Source: a bacterium
GTDB lineage: Bacteria > Cyanobacteriota > Vampirovibrionia > Gastranaerophilales > UBA9971
Assembly: GCA_037147175.1 (NCBI GenBank)
Contig: JBAWVS010000058.1
Span: forward strand, 1 to 13,334
Direction: 5' to 3'
DNA length: 13,334 nucleotides
In this document: positions 1-6,292 of the stretch, piece by piece
Layout: the number at the start of each line of letters is the position of its first letter
Numbering within the stretch: the first letter of the stretch is position 1
Notes under the pieces: model-generated
Told to the model about the DNA's origin: nothing
The model's input: only the letters and a program-made list of their open reading frames with translations
Database searches by the model: none
Position numbers and translations under genes: made by a program

Positions 1-340
1 AGAATTAAGTTAAAAAAACTTTATCCTAATAAATTAAATTAACAATGCACTAGTAAATTCTACTTGTCTGGATATTTTTTTATGCAATTTAAAAATTTAT
101 CTCATTCATGTTAGAAATTGAACTCAAGAATGCAGAAAATATTAAGAAATGTTAAATGCTATTTTTTCTTGAGGGATAAGGTTTTAGCCAAAAGTACAAA
201 AATTTCTTACATAAATTTTAGCAATTTTTTCAATTAATAATCATTTATAAAGATATAAGAGATATATAAAATTTATCAAATCGGTATCTAGCAAATATAT
301 TAGAGGAGCGTTTTTAGCACATATACTGGAGGAGAGTCTT
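1..340. other. Gene-free leader region upstream of the FG-repeat gene
   Basis: No open reading frame of convincing size, start signal or known RNA gene is visible in this strongly AT-rich stretch. A weak promoter-like pair exists at TTGAAC (118-123) and TATTAA (140-145) with a 16-nt spacer, which would give a leader of nearly 190 nt for the gene at 341. The end of the region contains two similar purine-rich boxes, 'tagaggagcg' at 301-310 and 'ggaggagag' at 328-336. Only the second is correctly spaced before an ATG. I see no stable hairpin that would argue for a riboswitch. Confidence 0.5.
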
Positions 341-1051
341 ATGTCAGTCAGTTTTACATCTTTGTCTCAATCCATTAAGTTTATGCAGACAACAAGTCAG
401 TTTGGCGGAGTTCCAAATTTTAATGCCCAGAATAACAATCTTTTTGAAAATTATGGATCGCCCCCACCAAAACATCATCACAGACCAGGTTGTGGTGAAC
501 AGCAGCAACAACCGCAATTACCGCCGGAAATAGCGCAATTATTACAACAACTTCTGCCAGCGTTATGTCAACAGCAAGGAAACCCCGGTTTCGGTCAGCA
601 AGGAATCCCAAATTTCGGTCAACAACCACAAATTCCAAACTTCGGTCAACAAGGAATCCCGAATTTTGCTCAACGACCACCAATCCCAAACTTCGGACAA
701 CAAGGAATCCCAAATTTCGGTCAACAACCACAAATTCCAAACTTCGGCCAACAAGGAATCCCGAATTTTGCTCAACGACCACCAATCCCAAACTGCGGTC
801 AACAAGTTCCAAACTTCGGTCAACAAGTCCCTAACTTCGGACAACAAGTTCCTAACTTTGGTCAACAAATTCCTAACTTCGGTCAACAAATTCCAAACTT
901 CGGTCAACAAATTCCAAACTTCGGTCAACAAAGTCAACAATCAGCTCACAAACCTCACAAACATCACAAACACAATGCACAATCACAACAACAACTACCA
1001 CCTGCAATATTACAAAAGCTTAAATCAATGCTTGCTTCACAGGCAAGATAA
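341..1051 (+). CDS. Low-complexity FG/Q-rich repeat protein, function unknown
   Basis: A 236-residue protein that I do not recognise by function. The ATG has a strong ribosome binding site, GGAGGAG at 328-334. The order is: a polar N-terminus with a short FGGVPNF segment (21-27), a Pro/His patch with HHH at 45-47 and C51, a Gln run, and an amphipathic stretch starting LPPEIAQLL (60-68). A repeat block of FGQQ(G/PQ)IPN and FGQQ(V/I)PN units follows (84-200). Then come a His/Lys-rich patch (203-211) and a second amphipathic stretch starting LPPAILQKL (219-227). There is no signal peptide, membrane helix or known catalytic motif. The composition (Q, N, P, G, evenly spaced F) predicts intrinsic disorder; a phase-separating, matrix or scaffold role is only inference. 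Because the repeats are multiples of three bases, long spurious open frames appear in other frames here; this frame is preferred for its start signal, terminator and coherent composition. Confidence 0.82.
   Translation: MSVSFTSLSQSIKFMQTTSQFGGVPNFNAQNNNLFENYGSPPPKHHHRPGCGEQQQQPQLPPEIAQLLQQLLPALCQQQGNPGFGQQGIPNFGQQPQIPNFGQQGIPNFAQRPPIPNFGQQGIPNFGQQPQIPNFGQQGIPNFAQRPPIPNCGQQVPNFGQQVPNFGQQVPNFGQQIPNFGQQIPNFGQQIPNFGQQSQQSAHKPHKHHKHNAQSQQQLPPAILQKLKSMLASQAR
590..940 (+). repeat. In-frame tandem repeats: two 102-bp units then seven 21-bp units
   Basis: Two 102-bp units (590-691 and 692-793) differ at only three positions by my reading, and all three differences are synonymous. Each unit is built of 24 + 27 + 24 + 27 bp subunits encoding FGQQGIPN, FGQQPQIPN, FGQQGIPN and FAQRPPIPN. 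Seven 21-bp units follow (794-940), encoding CGQQVPN, FGQQVPN twice, FGQQIPN three times and a decayed FGQQSQQ. All unit lengths are multiples of three, so copy-number change would keep the reading frame. Confidence 0.93.
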
Positions 1052-1097
1052 CAAAAACCAACAAAGATTAATTTCTTTTAAATTATTTTAAATTTCT

Positions 1098-1130
1098 AAA
1101 ACTCATACTGAAAAAGTATGAGTTTTTTAT
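1098..1130 (+). terminator. Rho-independent terminator after the FG-repeat gene
   Basis: A 12-bp perfect stem pairs AAAACTCATACT (1098-1109) with AGTATGAGTTTT (1115-1126) around the loop GAAAA, and runs into a T-rich tract. It lies about 47 bp after the stop codon at 1051, so it should end the FG-repeat transcript and separate it from the next operon. Confidence 0.8.
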
Positions 1131-1188
1131 TTTTGCCTAAATTTTTAAAATCATCTACCGACTTAATTTATATACTAAATTGATTAGT

Positions 1189-1194
1189 TATAAT
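1189..1194 (+). promoter_or_regulatory. Candidate -10 box for the 1266-2313 operon
   Basis: A perfect TATAAT lies about 70 bp before the ATG at 1266 and downstream of the terminator at 1098-1130, a sensible place for the operon promoter. No good -35 element is visible at 16-18 bp upstream (only AT-rich sequence), so the assignment rests on the -10 box and position alone. Confidence 0.35.
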
Positions 1195-1265
1195 ACAAAC
1201 AATGACTTTTGAATTTTTGTAATTAAAATTGATTTTGGTTGTATATAGGAAATGAGAGAGAAAAA

Positions 1266-1505
1266 ATGTTTAGTAATGTAGTTAACCTTATTAATAGTGC
1301 TTTTCAGCCGCCGACAACACAAAAAATACAGGCTGTTCCAAGACCTGTTGTTCTGGAAAATCCTTTTGCAGCTCCTTTTATCAACACTCAAAGCAAGCGG
1401 CAAATTTCATACGGCAAAAACAACCCAGTTATAGGAGGGTATTTTGCAGGTTATTACAATGGTAAACAAAATATAGTAGGAAGAAAGCTTTTTGTAAATG
1501 TTTAA
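1266..1505 (+). CDS. Small hypothetical protein, 79 residues
   Basis: A small protein of unknown function. I chose the ATG at 1266 because it follows a purine-rich GAGAGAG ending at 1260 with a 5-nt gap; an in-frame TTG at 1239 has no such support. The N-terminus (MFSNVVNLINSAFQPP) is polar with an isolated hydrophobic helix, and the middle is Pro-rich. The C-terminal third carries GGYFAGYYNGKQNIVGRKL, a Gly/Tyr-rich stretch that looks like a conserved small domain, although I cannot name it. There is no signal peptide or full membrane segment. Its last 8 bases overlap the start of the downstream D-aminopeptidase gene, so the two are almost surely co-transcribed and probably translationally coupled. 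That suggests a related role, but nothing in the sequence shows one. Confidence 0.75.
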   Translation: MFSNVVNLINSAFQPPTTQKIQAVPRPVVLENPFAAPFINTQSKRQISYGKNNPVIGGYFAGYYNGKQNIVGRKLFVNV

Positions 1506-2313
1506 AGTATATATTTCAGCGGACTTAGAAGGCGTTAACGGTGTAGTTTATCCTAGCCAGACCGAGCCAATAAATGAGGGATACAAATATGCTCAAAAAC
1601 AACAGCATAAGGAACTAAATTGTATAATAGAAGCTCTTATTGATGCGGGAGCAGGCCATATAACATTAAATGATGCCCACGGCAGTATGGATAATTTAAC
1701 TCTTTCAGAGTTAAATTCAAAGGTTGAACTTATTACAGGCAAGCCAAAACCTGTTTCTATGGTTACTGGGCTGGACGAAACTTATAACTGTGTAATTTTT
1801 GCGGGATACCATTCAAAAGCGGGTTCGGAAAAAGGTGTTTTAGCTCATACTTTTTCAACTATTTACAAAAATGTTAAACTCAATGATGTTTCTGTCGGGG
1901 AAATAGAGCTTAATGCAGTTTATGCGGGGATAAAGAAAGTGCCTGTCGCTTTATTAACAGGAGATTATACTGCATGTGAACAGGCAAAAGATTCACTTAA
2001 AACTGTCTCGACTGTTTGTGTCAAAAAAGCAATTTCTACAACCGCGGCTATTTGTAGACCGGAAGAAGAATTATTTGAAGATTTAAGAGAAAAAACTTTA
2101 GCTTTAGTAAAAAATTCGAGGGAATTCGGGTTGTACATCAAAAATCCTCCTTATAAGCTTGAACTTGATTTTGTTGATAGAAAAATGGCTGATATTGCAG
2201 AGCTTTTACCTTGTATAGAAAGAATTTCAGATTCATCAGTTCTTTATAATTCCGAAAATTACGAGGATGTTTATAAGCTTTTGCAGTTTTTAACCGCCAC
2301 TTTGTCAAAATAA
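1498..2313 (+). CDS. dppA: M55-family D-aminopeptidase (DppA-like)
   Basis: A 271-residue protein matching the full length of the M55 zinc peptidases typified by Bacillus subtilis DppA, which release N-terminal D-amino acids such as D-Ala from short peptides. That activity serves salvage of peptidoglycan-derived peptides. The family signature SxDxEG is present as SADLEG (7-12), giving metal ligands D9 and E11. Further ligands expected from the family are H61 in NDAHG, H105 in AGYHSKAG and E135 in VGEIELNA; H117 in LAHTFS sits where the catalytic histidine is expected. No signal peptide is visible, so it acts in the cytoplasm. The ATG overlaps the preceding 79-residue gene by 8 bp and has only a distant purine box (AGGAAG, 1478-1483), consistent with coupling. 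In Bacillus dppA sits with a dipeptide transporter; no transporter of that kind is present here. The family assignment is secure; the exact substrate is not shown. Confidence 0.93.
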   Translation: MFKVYISADLEGVNGVVYPSQTEPINEGYKYAQKQQHKELNCIIEALIDAGAGHITLNDAHGSMDNLTLSELNSKVELITGKPKPVSMVTGLDETYNCVIFAGYHSKAGSEKGVLAHTFSTIYKNVKLNDVSVGEIELNAVYAGIKKVPVALLTGDYTACEQAKDSLKTVSTVCVKKAISTTAAICRPEEELFEDLREKTLALVKNSREFGLYIKNPPYKLELDFVDRKMADIAELLPCIERISDSSVLYNSENYEDVYKLLQFLTATLSK

Positions 2314-2408
2314 ATTTATTAAATAAAAAAATAATAAGGATAAATCATATATCAAAATATTGATAGCAAAACTCAACCAAACGGAATCTCGGGAAAAACA
2401 AAATTAGT

Positions 2409-2663
2409 TTAAAATAATTTTTTGTATCTAAAATATAAAATTAAGTCAAAAAGTACCATCAGGCAGTTAAAAACATACAAAAAAATCACATAATCAAAAC
2501 TGTATAAAATTTTGTGAATAATTCCAAAAATATAGCCAAAAATTACCAACAAAAGAAACAGGCTGCTTTTGCCTTTCACATTTTTTGTTTTATATGTTTT
2601 TGCAACTGCAAAAGGCCAGCTAATGCCAAAACAAACCAGCATTAAGGCTTCAAAAATACTCAT
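2409..2663 (-). CDS. Small three-helix membrane protein, PQ-loop/SemiSWEET-like
   Basis: An 84-residue, very hydrophobic protein with three predicted membrane helices (about 3-21, 34-52 and 57-79). That is the size and layout of SemiSWEET half-transporters in the PQ-loop superfamily, which work as dimers moving sugars or other small solutes. After helix 1 it has W16-P17 where the classical Pro-Gln pair is found, followed by a basic loop with KTYKTKNVKGKS (22-33), which resembles the conserved loop of small bacterial PQ-loop proteins. The absence of a true PQ pair leaves the substrate open. Its ATG (2661-2663 on the plus strand) follows the stop of the LCP gene by one base, so the two are one transcription unit and likely coupled. 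Convergent to the dppA-like gene; no strong terminator is visible between them. Confidence 0.75.
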   Translation of the reverse strand: MSIFEALMLVCFGISWPFAVAKTYKTKNVKGKSSLFLLLVIFGYIFGIIHKILYSFDYVIFLYVFNCLMVLFDLILYFRYKKLF

Positions 2664-2664
2664 T

Positions 2665-3954
2665 TTAATCGGCTAAAACAATTGTATAATCTGTATCTCC
2701 TGAATAAGTGCTTGGATCCAGAATAAACTGTGCTGTTTTTAACTCAGGAATTTCTGATTTCAATTTTATTATCGGATTAAATCCTGCTTTTTCTGTATGA
2801 GCAACGATTTGTGTGTGTGAATTTCTGCAATAAGAAGAATATTTAATATCAAAGCCTTCTTTTTTAAGCACTTCTTCTATCATAGGGATTTGATCTCTGA
2901 ATTTTTCAGAATAAAGCAGTGTAACTGTAAGCGGTACACCGTTTGTTATCGGTTCTTCCCTATATATAAGCCTGTCAATAATATTTTGTGTTTTTTCAGG
3001 ATCAAGTATCCAATAACTTATATAACCATGGTTTGATGGTTTTCCGGGGAGAGTTGATGTTTGGACATTATCCATATCTATTTGTTTGGAAAATGCAGCG
3101 AGCCCTGCAAGTTCATAAACATTCATGTCTGTTTGTATGTTTTTGCTGATTGCCTGAATAATTGCAGGAATTTTTACAACTACTTCAGGAGATTTGAGTT
3201 TTTCAACAACTCCTCTTACAAACCATTGCTGTCTTCTCATTCTACCAATGTCGCCGATAGCATCATGTCTGAATCTTAAATAACCTTCAGCCTGTTGCGC
3301 GTCAAGAAGTTGATAGCCGGGGTTTAAATCAATGTATAAGCCGCCGCTTCTGTCTGTATAATGCATTCTTTTTTCAACATTTACGTTAACTCCGCCAAGC
3401 GCTTCAACAAAGTCTTTAACTCCTGCAAAATCCAATATGACATAGTGATCTACATGTACACCAAAAGTTTTTTGGATTGTTTTTATGGTTAAATCAGACC
3501 CACCAAAAGCATGCGCTGCGTTTATCTTATCCACGCCATGTCCGTCTGCAATAAAAACTTTGCTGTCTCTGGGAATAGAAACCGCATTAACTGATTTGCC
3601 TAATTTATCTATACTCACCAGCAAAATTGAATCTGTTCGAGTACCTTTAAACGGGTCTGTTTTCTTTCCGTTTGAATCTACACCCATAATAAGAATATTT
3701 TGTTTTCCGCTAAACGGCATAAAAGCCGGAGCCATAGGTGATTTCCGAATGAATCTGCTGACACCGGGAAATCCTATGCTATCTGCATTTACCGCCAGAT
3801 ACATCAATCCGAATATAGTAATGCAAACAAGAAACGCTATCCCTGTCCATTTTAATGCGTAATTTGGACTCTTAGTTGTCTTTTTTTGTTGTTTTGGTGC
3901 AAAATTTGGAGAGCCAACATTATTAAATTTTCTATTATTGTTGTTATTATTCAT
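2665..3954 (-). CDS. LytR-CpsA-Psr (LCP) family cell-wall polymer transferase with LytR_C domain
   Basis: A 429-residue single-pass membrane protein. LCP enzymes transfer polyprenyl-phosphate-linked glycopolymers onto peptidoglycan on the outer side of the inner membrane. It starts with an Asn-rich, basic cytoplasmic tail (1-35), then one helix (about 36-54). The LCP domain (about 84-255) shows the expected pieces: IMGVD (89-93), RTDSILLVSID (106-116), SIPRDS (126-131), KINAAHAFGG (143-152), and RFRHD...GDIGRMRRQQ (227-243) with the conserved Arg and Asp residues that bind the pyrophosphate group. A C-terminal LytR_C-type domain begins around 341 (LTVTLLYSEKFRD). In cyanobacteria-type envelopes the polymer substrate is uncertain. 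The start follows a modest AGGTATGAG-like purine box. Co-transcribed with the small membrane protein downstream. The family call is secure. Confidence 0.92.
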   Translation of the reverse strand: MNNNNNNRKFNNVGSPNFAPKQQKKTTKSPNYALKWTGIAFLVCITIFGLMYLAVNADSIGFPGVSRFIRKSPMAPAFMPFSGKQNILIMGVDSNGKKTDPFKGTRTDSILLVSIDKLGKSVNAVSIPRDSKVFIADGHGVDKINAAHAFGGSDLTIKTIQKTFGVHVDHYVILDFAGVKDFVEALGGVNVNVEKRMHYTDRSGGLYIDLNPGYQLLDAQQAEGYLRFRHDAIGDIGRMRRQQWFVRGVVEKLKSPEVVVKIPAIIQAISKNIQTDMNVYELAGLAAFSKQIDMDNVQTSTLPGKPSNHGYISYWILDPEKTQNIIDRLIYREEPITNGVPLTVTLLYSEKFRDQIPMIEEVLKKEGFDIKYSSYCRNSHTQIVAHTEKAGFNPIIKLKSEIPELKTAQFILDPSTYSGDTDYTIVLAD

Positions 3955-4291
3955 TTTAACTCATACCTGTCAACTTATAACTGTTTGATTTTTTAAACTC
4001 CAATCGGATTTTTAATTACTATAATAATTAATCATACCTCAATGAAAATCATTACCGCCTTACATAAAATTATTTATTGCTTACGGTTTTTAAAAAAAAT
4101 AAAATAAAACTCGCAACAACTGCCAAAAACAAGCGTTGCAGACGAAATTCAATTTGTTTTTGAAATATAAGATTATTATAATAATTAAACTTTATCGAAA
4201 ACAGGAATCCGAATCAAGAATGATGTCTAATACAAATGCTGTAAAATTTATTTTTTTATGTTTAAAATAAAAATAAATTGAGAGGAAAATT
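3955..4291. other. Divergent intergenic region between LCP and coaX
   Basis: This 337-bp spacer holds the start signals of two divergent genes and no convincing reading frame or RNA gene. On the plus strand there is a good promoter for coaX, listed separately. On the minus strand a TATAGT (4018-4023 on the plus coordinates) with a weak TTCATT 17 bp upstream (4041-4046) could serve the LCP gene. Short inverted GCAAC/GTTGC words around 4113-4139 are too weak to call an operator. Confidence 0.5.
4154..4182 (+). promoter_or_regulatory. Sigma-70-type promoter for coaX
   Basis: TTGTTT (4154-4159) and a perfect TATAAT (4177-4182) are separated by exactly 17 bp. Transcription would start near 4189, leaving a leader of about 100 nt before the coaX ATG. 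No other equally good match is seen in the spacer. Confidence 0.55.
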
Positions 4292-5062
4292 ATGCTTTTA
4301 GTCGCAGATATTGGCAACACAAATATATCAGTCGGTGTTTTTGATGAAGAAACACTTGTTAATACATGGAATTTATCTTCCGATAAAAATAAAACAGAAG
4401 ATGAATACGGGATTTTCTTAAAAAACATTCTTGCCATAGAAAGTTTGGATATGCGATTAAGTGCTGCTGTTATTTCCAGCGTGGTTTTGCCTTTGACGGA
4501 AAAATTCAAAATAGCCGTTGAAAAATATTTAAAAGTTCCTGTTCTGGTTATTTCTCATAAAACCCGAAATGGAATTACTTTAGACGTAAAAAATCCTAAA
4601 GAAGTCGGCTGCGACAGAATAGCAAATACAAGCGCAGCATCTAGTCTCTACAAAACACCTGCCGTTATTGTAGATTTTGGAACTGCTACAAATTTTGACA
4701 TTATTACTGATGACGGGAGATTTACCGGCGGTATAATTTCTCCGGGGATAAAAATGTCTTCCGAGGCTTTCAGTCAATTCACAAACCTGCTGCCAAAACT
4801 TAAAGTTGAAGATATTAGTTCTGTAGTCGGAAAAAACACTGTAGAAAATATGCTCAGCGGTTTAATTATCGGTCATGCCGCAATGATTGACGGGCTTGTT
4901 CAGCGCATTGAAGAAGAACTGGGTCAGGCTGTTACGACTATAGCTACAGGCGGATATTCTTCCATGATAAACAGCCATTTAAAAAGACCTTTTGATCACA
5001 TCAATCCTTTTCTTACTCTCGAGGGATTGAGAATTATATATGAATTGAATAAAAATCCCTGA
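4292..5062 (+). CDS. coaX: Type III pantothenate kinase
   Basis: A 256-residue protein, the normal length for CoaX, which phosphorylates pantothenate with ATP as the first step of coenzyme A synthesis in the cytoplasm. All family motifs are visible: the phosphate-binding DIGNTNISVG (6-15), ISSVVLPL (61-68), the pantothenate-site GCDR (106-109), the second nucleotide motif DFGTATNFD (128-136) with the catalytic Asp expected in the GxDR/DxGTA region, and GGIISPGI (146-153). Type III enzymes need a monovalent cation and are not inhibited by coenzyme A, as known for the family. The ATG has a good ribosome binding site, AGAGGA at 4281-4286. In many genomes coaX neighbours birA or a redox-regulated chaperone; here it stands alone behind its own promoter, convergent with a PfkB-type kinase. 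High confidence. Confidence 0.96.
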   Translation: MLLVADIGNTNISVGVFDEETLVNTWNLSSDKNKTEDEYGIFLKNILAIESLDMRLSAAVISSVVLPLTEKFKIAVEKYLKVPVLVISHKTRNGITLDVKNPKEVGCDRIANTSAASSLYKTPAVIVDFGTATNFDIITDDGRFTGGIISPGIKMSSEAFSQFTNLLPKLKVEDISSVVGKNTVENMLSGLIIGHAAMIDGLVQRIEEELGQAVTTIATGGYSSMINSHLKRPFDHINPFLTLEGLRIIYELNKNP

Positions 5063-5081
5063 ATAAGCTTTAAAAGCTTAT
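5063..5081. terminator. Weak hairpin between convergent coaX and PfkB-type genes
   Basis: ATAAGCTT (5063-5070) pairs with AAGCTTAT (5074-5081) around a 3-nt loop, directly after the coaX stop and overlapping the stop codon of the opposing gene. It has only two G-C pairs, and on the plus strand a T-rich tract (TTGTTTTT) follows a few bases later. It could act as a bidirectional terminator but is thermodynamically weak. Confidence 0.3.
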
Positions 5082-6118
5082 ATAGCTTGTTTTTGCATAA
5101 TGACTTTAAAATCTTTGTTTTGATTATAAATATCTTCCAATTCTTCAAAGGTTTTTAATCCGCTCTGTGCCCCAAAGCTTTGCACTACAGCCGCTGAATT
5201 AATGGAAGCCATTTTTAAAGATTTTTTTATATTCCAGTCATATTTGATGATACTTGCAACAAAAGTACTCGAAAAAGCGTCGCCCGCTCCTAAAGTACTG
5301 ACAACTTTAGAAGGAAAAGTCGGGGAATAATATAAATTTATTCCGTCAAAAGCGTATGCGCCTCTTTTGCCTTCCGTAATAACAACTACTTTAGAACCAT
5401 AATCTTTGAGTTTAAAAATCATTTCTTTTAAATTATCATCATCAATAGTCGGGTATTCAGGCGGTTTATTTAGGATATTCGTAATAATAGCAGCCTCTGT
5501 ACGGTTTAAAATCAGAACTTCTGCTTTTTCCAGAACTTTTTTCAGGCATTCAATCCCTCTTTTAATCTGGGTTGTTCCAGGATTAAAAGCCATATTTATG
5601 CCGTTATCTTCTGCAAATTGCGCAAATTCATCAAGTACATCGTTAGAAGCACCGCTAAGAGAAGCTACGTATACCCACTTAGCCTGTTTGACTTTTTCCC
5701 AGTTGATTTCATTAAGTGAAATTGTACTGTTTGCCCCTCTGTGCATAAGTACGGTTCTATCGCCTTCATAGCTCACCAAAATAATAGAAAAACCTGTTTT
5801 GTCCTTTTCTGATTCAATAACCATTGAATTATCAACGTTTCTTTCTTCAAATCTTTGCAAAACAGCTTTAGAAATTATGTCATTACCTGTTTTTACTATA
5901 ATTCCCGTTTGTAAACCGAGATTTGCAAGATTTACCGCCGCATTTGAAGCCCCGCCTCCAATGTCATAAGCAAGTTTATCAAGTTCAATTTTGGCTCCGT
6001 AATCAAAGCATAAATAGCCTTGTTTCGAGGAAACCGTTTCTATATTAAGAATTTTTGCTTCGTCTGATTCAACAAAAATATCCTGAGTTGCTCCGCCAAT
6101 TGTTATAATATCGTACAT
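5078..6118 (-). CDS. PfkB-family carbohydrate/nucleoside kinase
   Basis: A 346-residue ribokinase-fold kinase that would transfer the ATP gamma-phosphate to a sugar or nucleoside hydroxyl in the cytoplasm. The N-terminal PfkB signature is present as GGGASNAAVNLANLG (54-68), with the opening ITIGGATQDIF (5-15). The internal LNRTEAA (204-210) matches the usual Asn-x-x-Glu segment that helps bind magnesium. The C-terminal signature is TLGAGDAFSS (275-284), holding the catalytic Asp (D280) and anion hole; most family members have DTTGAGD or DxxGAGD, and here the residues before GAGD are STL. About 30-50 residues longer than ribokinase. Substrate cannot be read from the sequence: ribose, adenosine, fructose or another sugar are all possible. 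The gene stands alone on its strand, with a GGGGTAAG box before the ATG. A possible promoter (CTGAAA/TATAGT, plus coordinates 6196-6201 and 6172-6177) lies upstream. Confidence 0.9.
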   Translation of the reverse strand: MYDIITIGGATQDIFVESDEAKILNIETVSSKQGYLCFDYGAKIELDKLAYDIGGGASNAAVNLANLGLQTGIIVKTGNDIISKAVLQRFEERNVDNSMVIESEKDKTGFSIILVSYEGDRTVLMHRGANSTISLNEINWEKVKQAKWVYVASLSGASNDVLDEFAQFAEDNGINMAFNPGTTQIKRGIECLKKVLEKAEVLILNRTEAAIITNILNKPPEYPTIDDDNLKEMIFKLKDYGSKVVVITEGKRGAYAFDGINLYYSPTFPSKVVSTLGAGDAFSSTFVASIIKYDWNIKKSLKMASINSAAVVQSFGAQSGLKTFEELEDIYNQNKDFKVIMQKQAI

Positions 6119-6237
6119 TTTTCTTACCCCGTACGTTAATTTAAATTCGTGATTAGTTCTTTTGCAAAAGCACTATAGCTTTTAGCAATGATGTTTTTCA
6201 GTATAATACAAAAAATATTTTAAAAATAATTTAATAT

Positions 6238-6266
6238 TTGCGTCATTTAATTTTTTCAGGTCTAAT
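6238..6266 (+). promoter_or_regulatory. Candidate promoter of the phosphatase-pgeF-SEC-C operon
   Basis: TTGCGT (6238-6243) and TCTAAT (6261-6266) are spaced by 17 bp, placing a start near 6273 and leaving a short leader that keeps the AGAGG ribosome binding site (6279-6283). The -10 is a five-of-six match and the -35 only three of six. A second TATAAT at 6202-6207 has no usable -35. Confidence 0.4.
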
Positions 6267-6292
6267 ATATATAAATATAGAGGTTCTGATTT

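Noticed and set aside
20-33. A 14-base word, TTTATCCTAATAAA, shared with 11761-11774, considered as a possible attachment site or repeat boundary.
   Set aside because: The word is AT-rich and short; a few shared 14-mers are expected by chance in 13 kb of this composition. The second copy is largely explained by a terminator hairpin, and no integrase is present.
420-1091. Several long open frames on both strands across the FG-repeat gene (about 90-140 codons).
   Set aside because: The repeat units are multiples of three bases and lack stops in other frames, so every frame stays open. These frames lack ribosome binding sites and encode low-complexity sequence complementary to the real gene.
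2350-2365. Hairpin TATCAA-AATA-TTGATA between the convergent dppA-like and SemiSWEET-like genes, considered as a terminator.
   Set aside because: Only 6 bp with two G-C pairs, and no T run immediately follows on either strand.
4113-4139. Inverted GCAAC/GTTGC words in the LCP-coaX spacer, considered as an operator.
   Set aside because: Five-base arms with a 17-base gap are too weak and no second copy exists.
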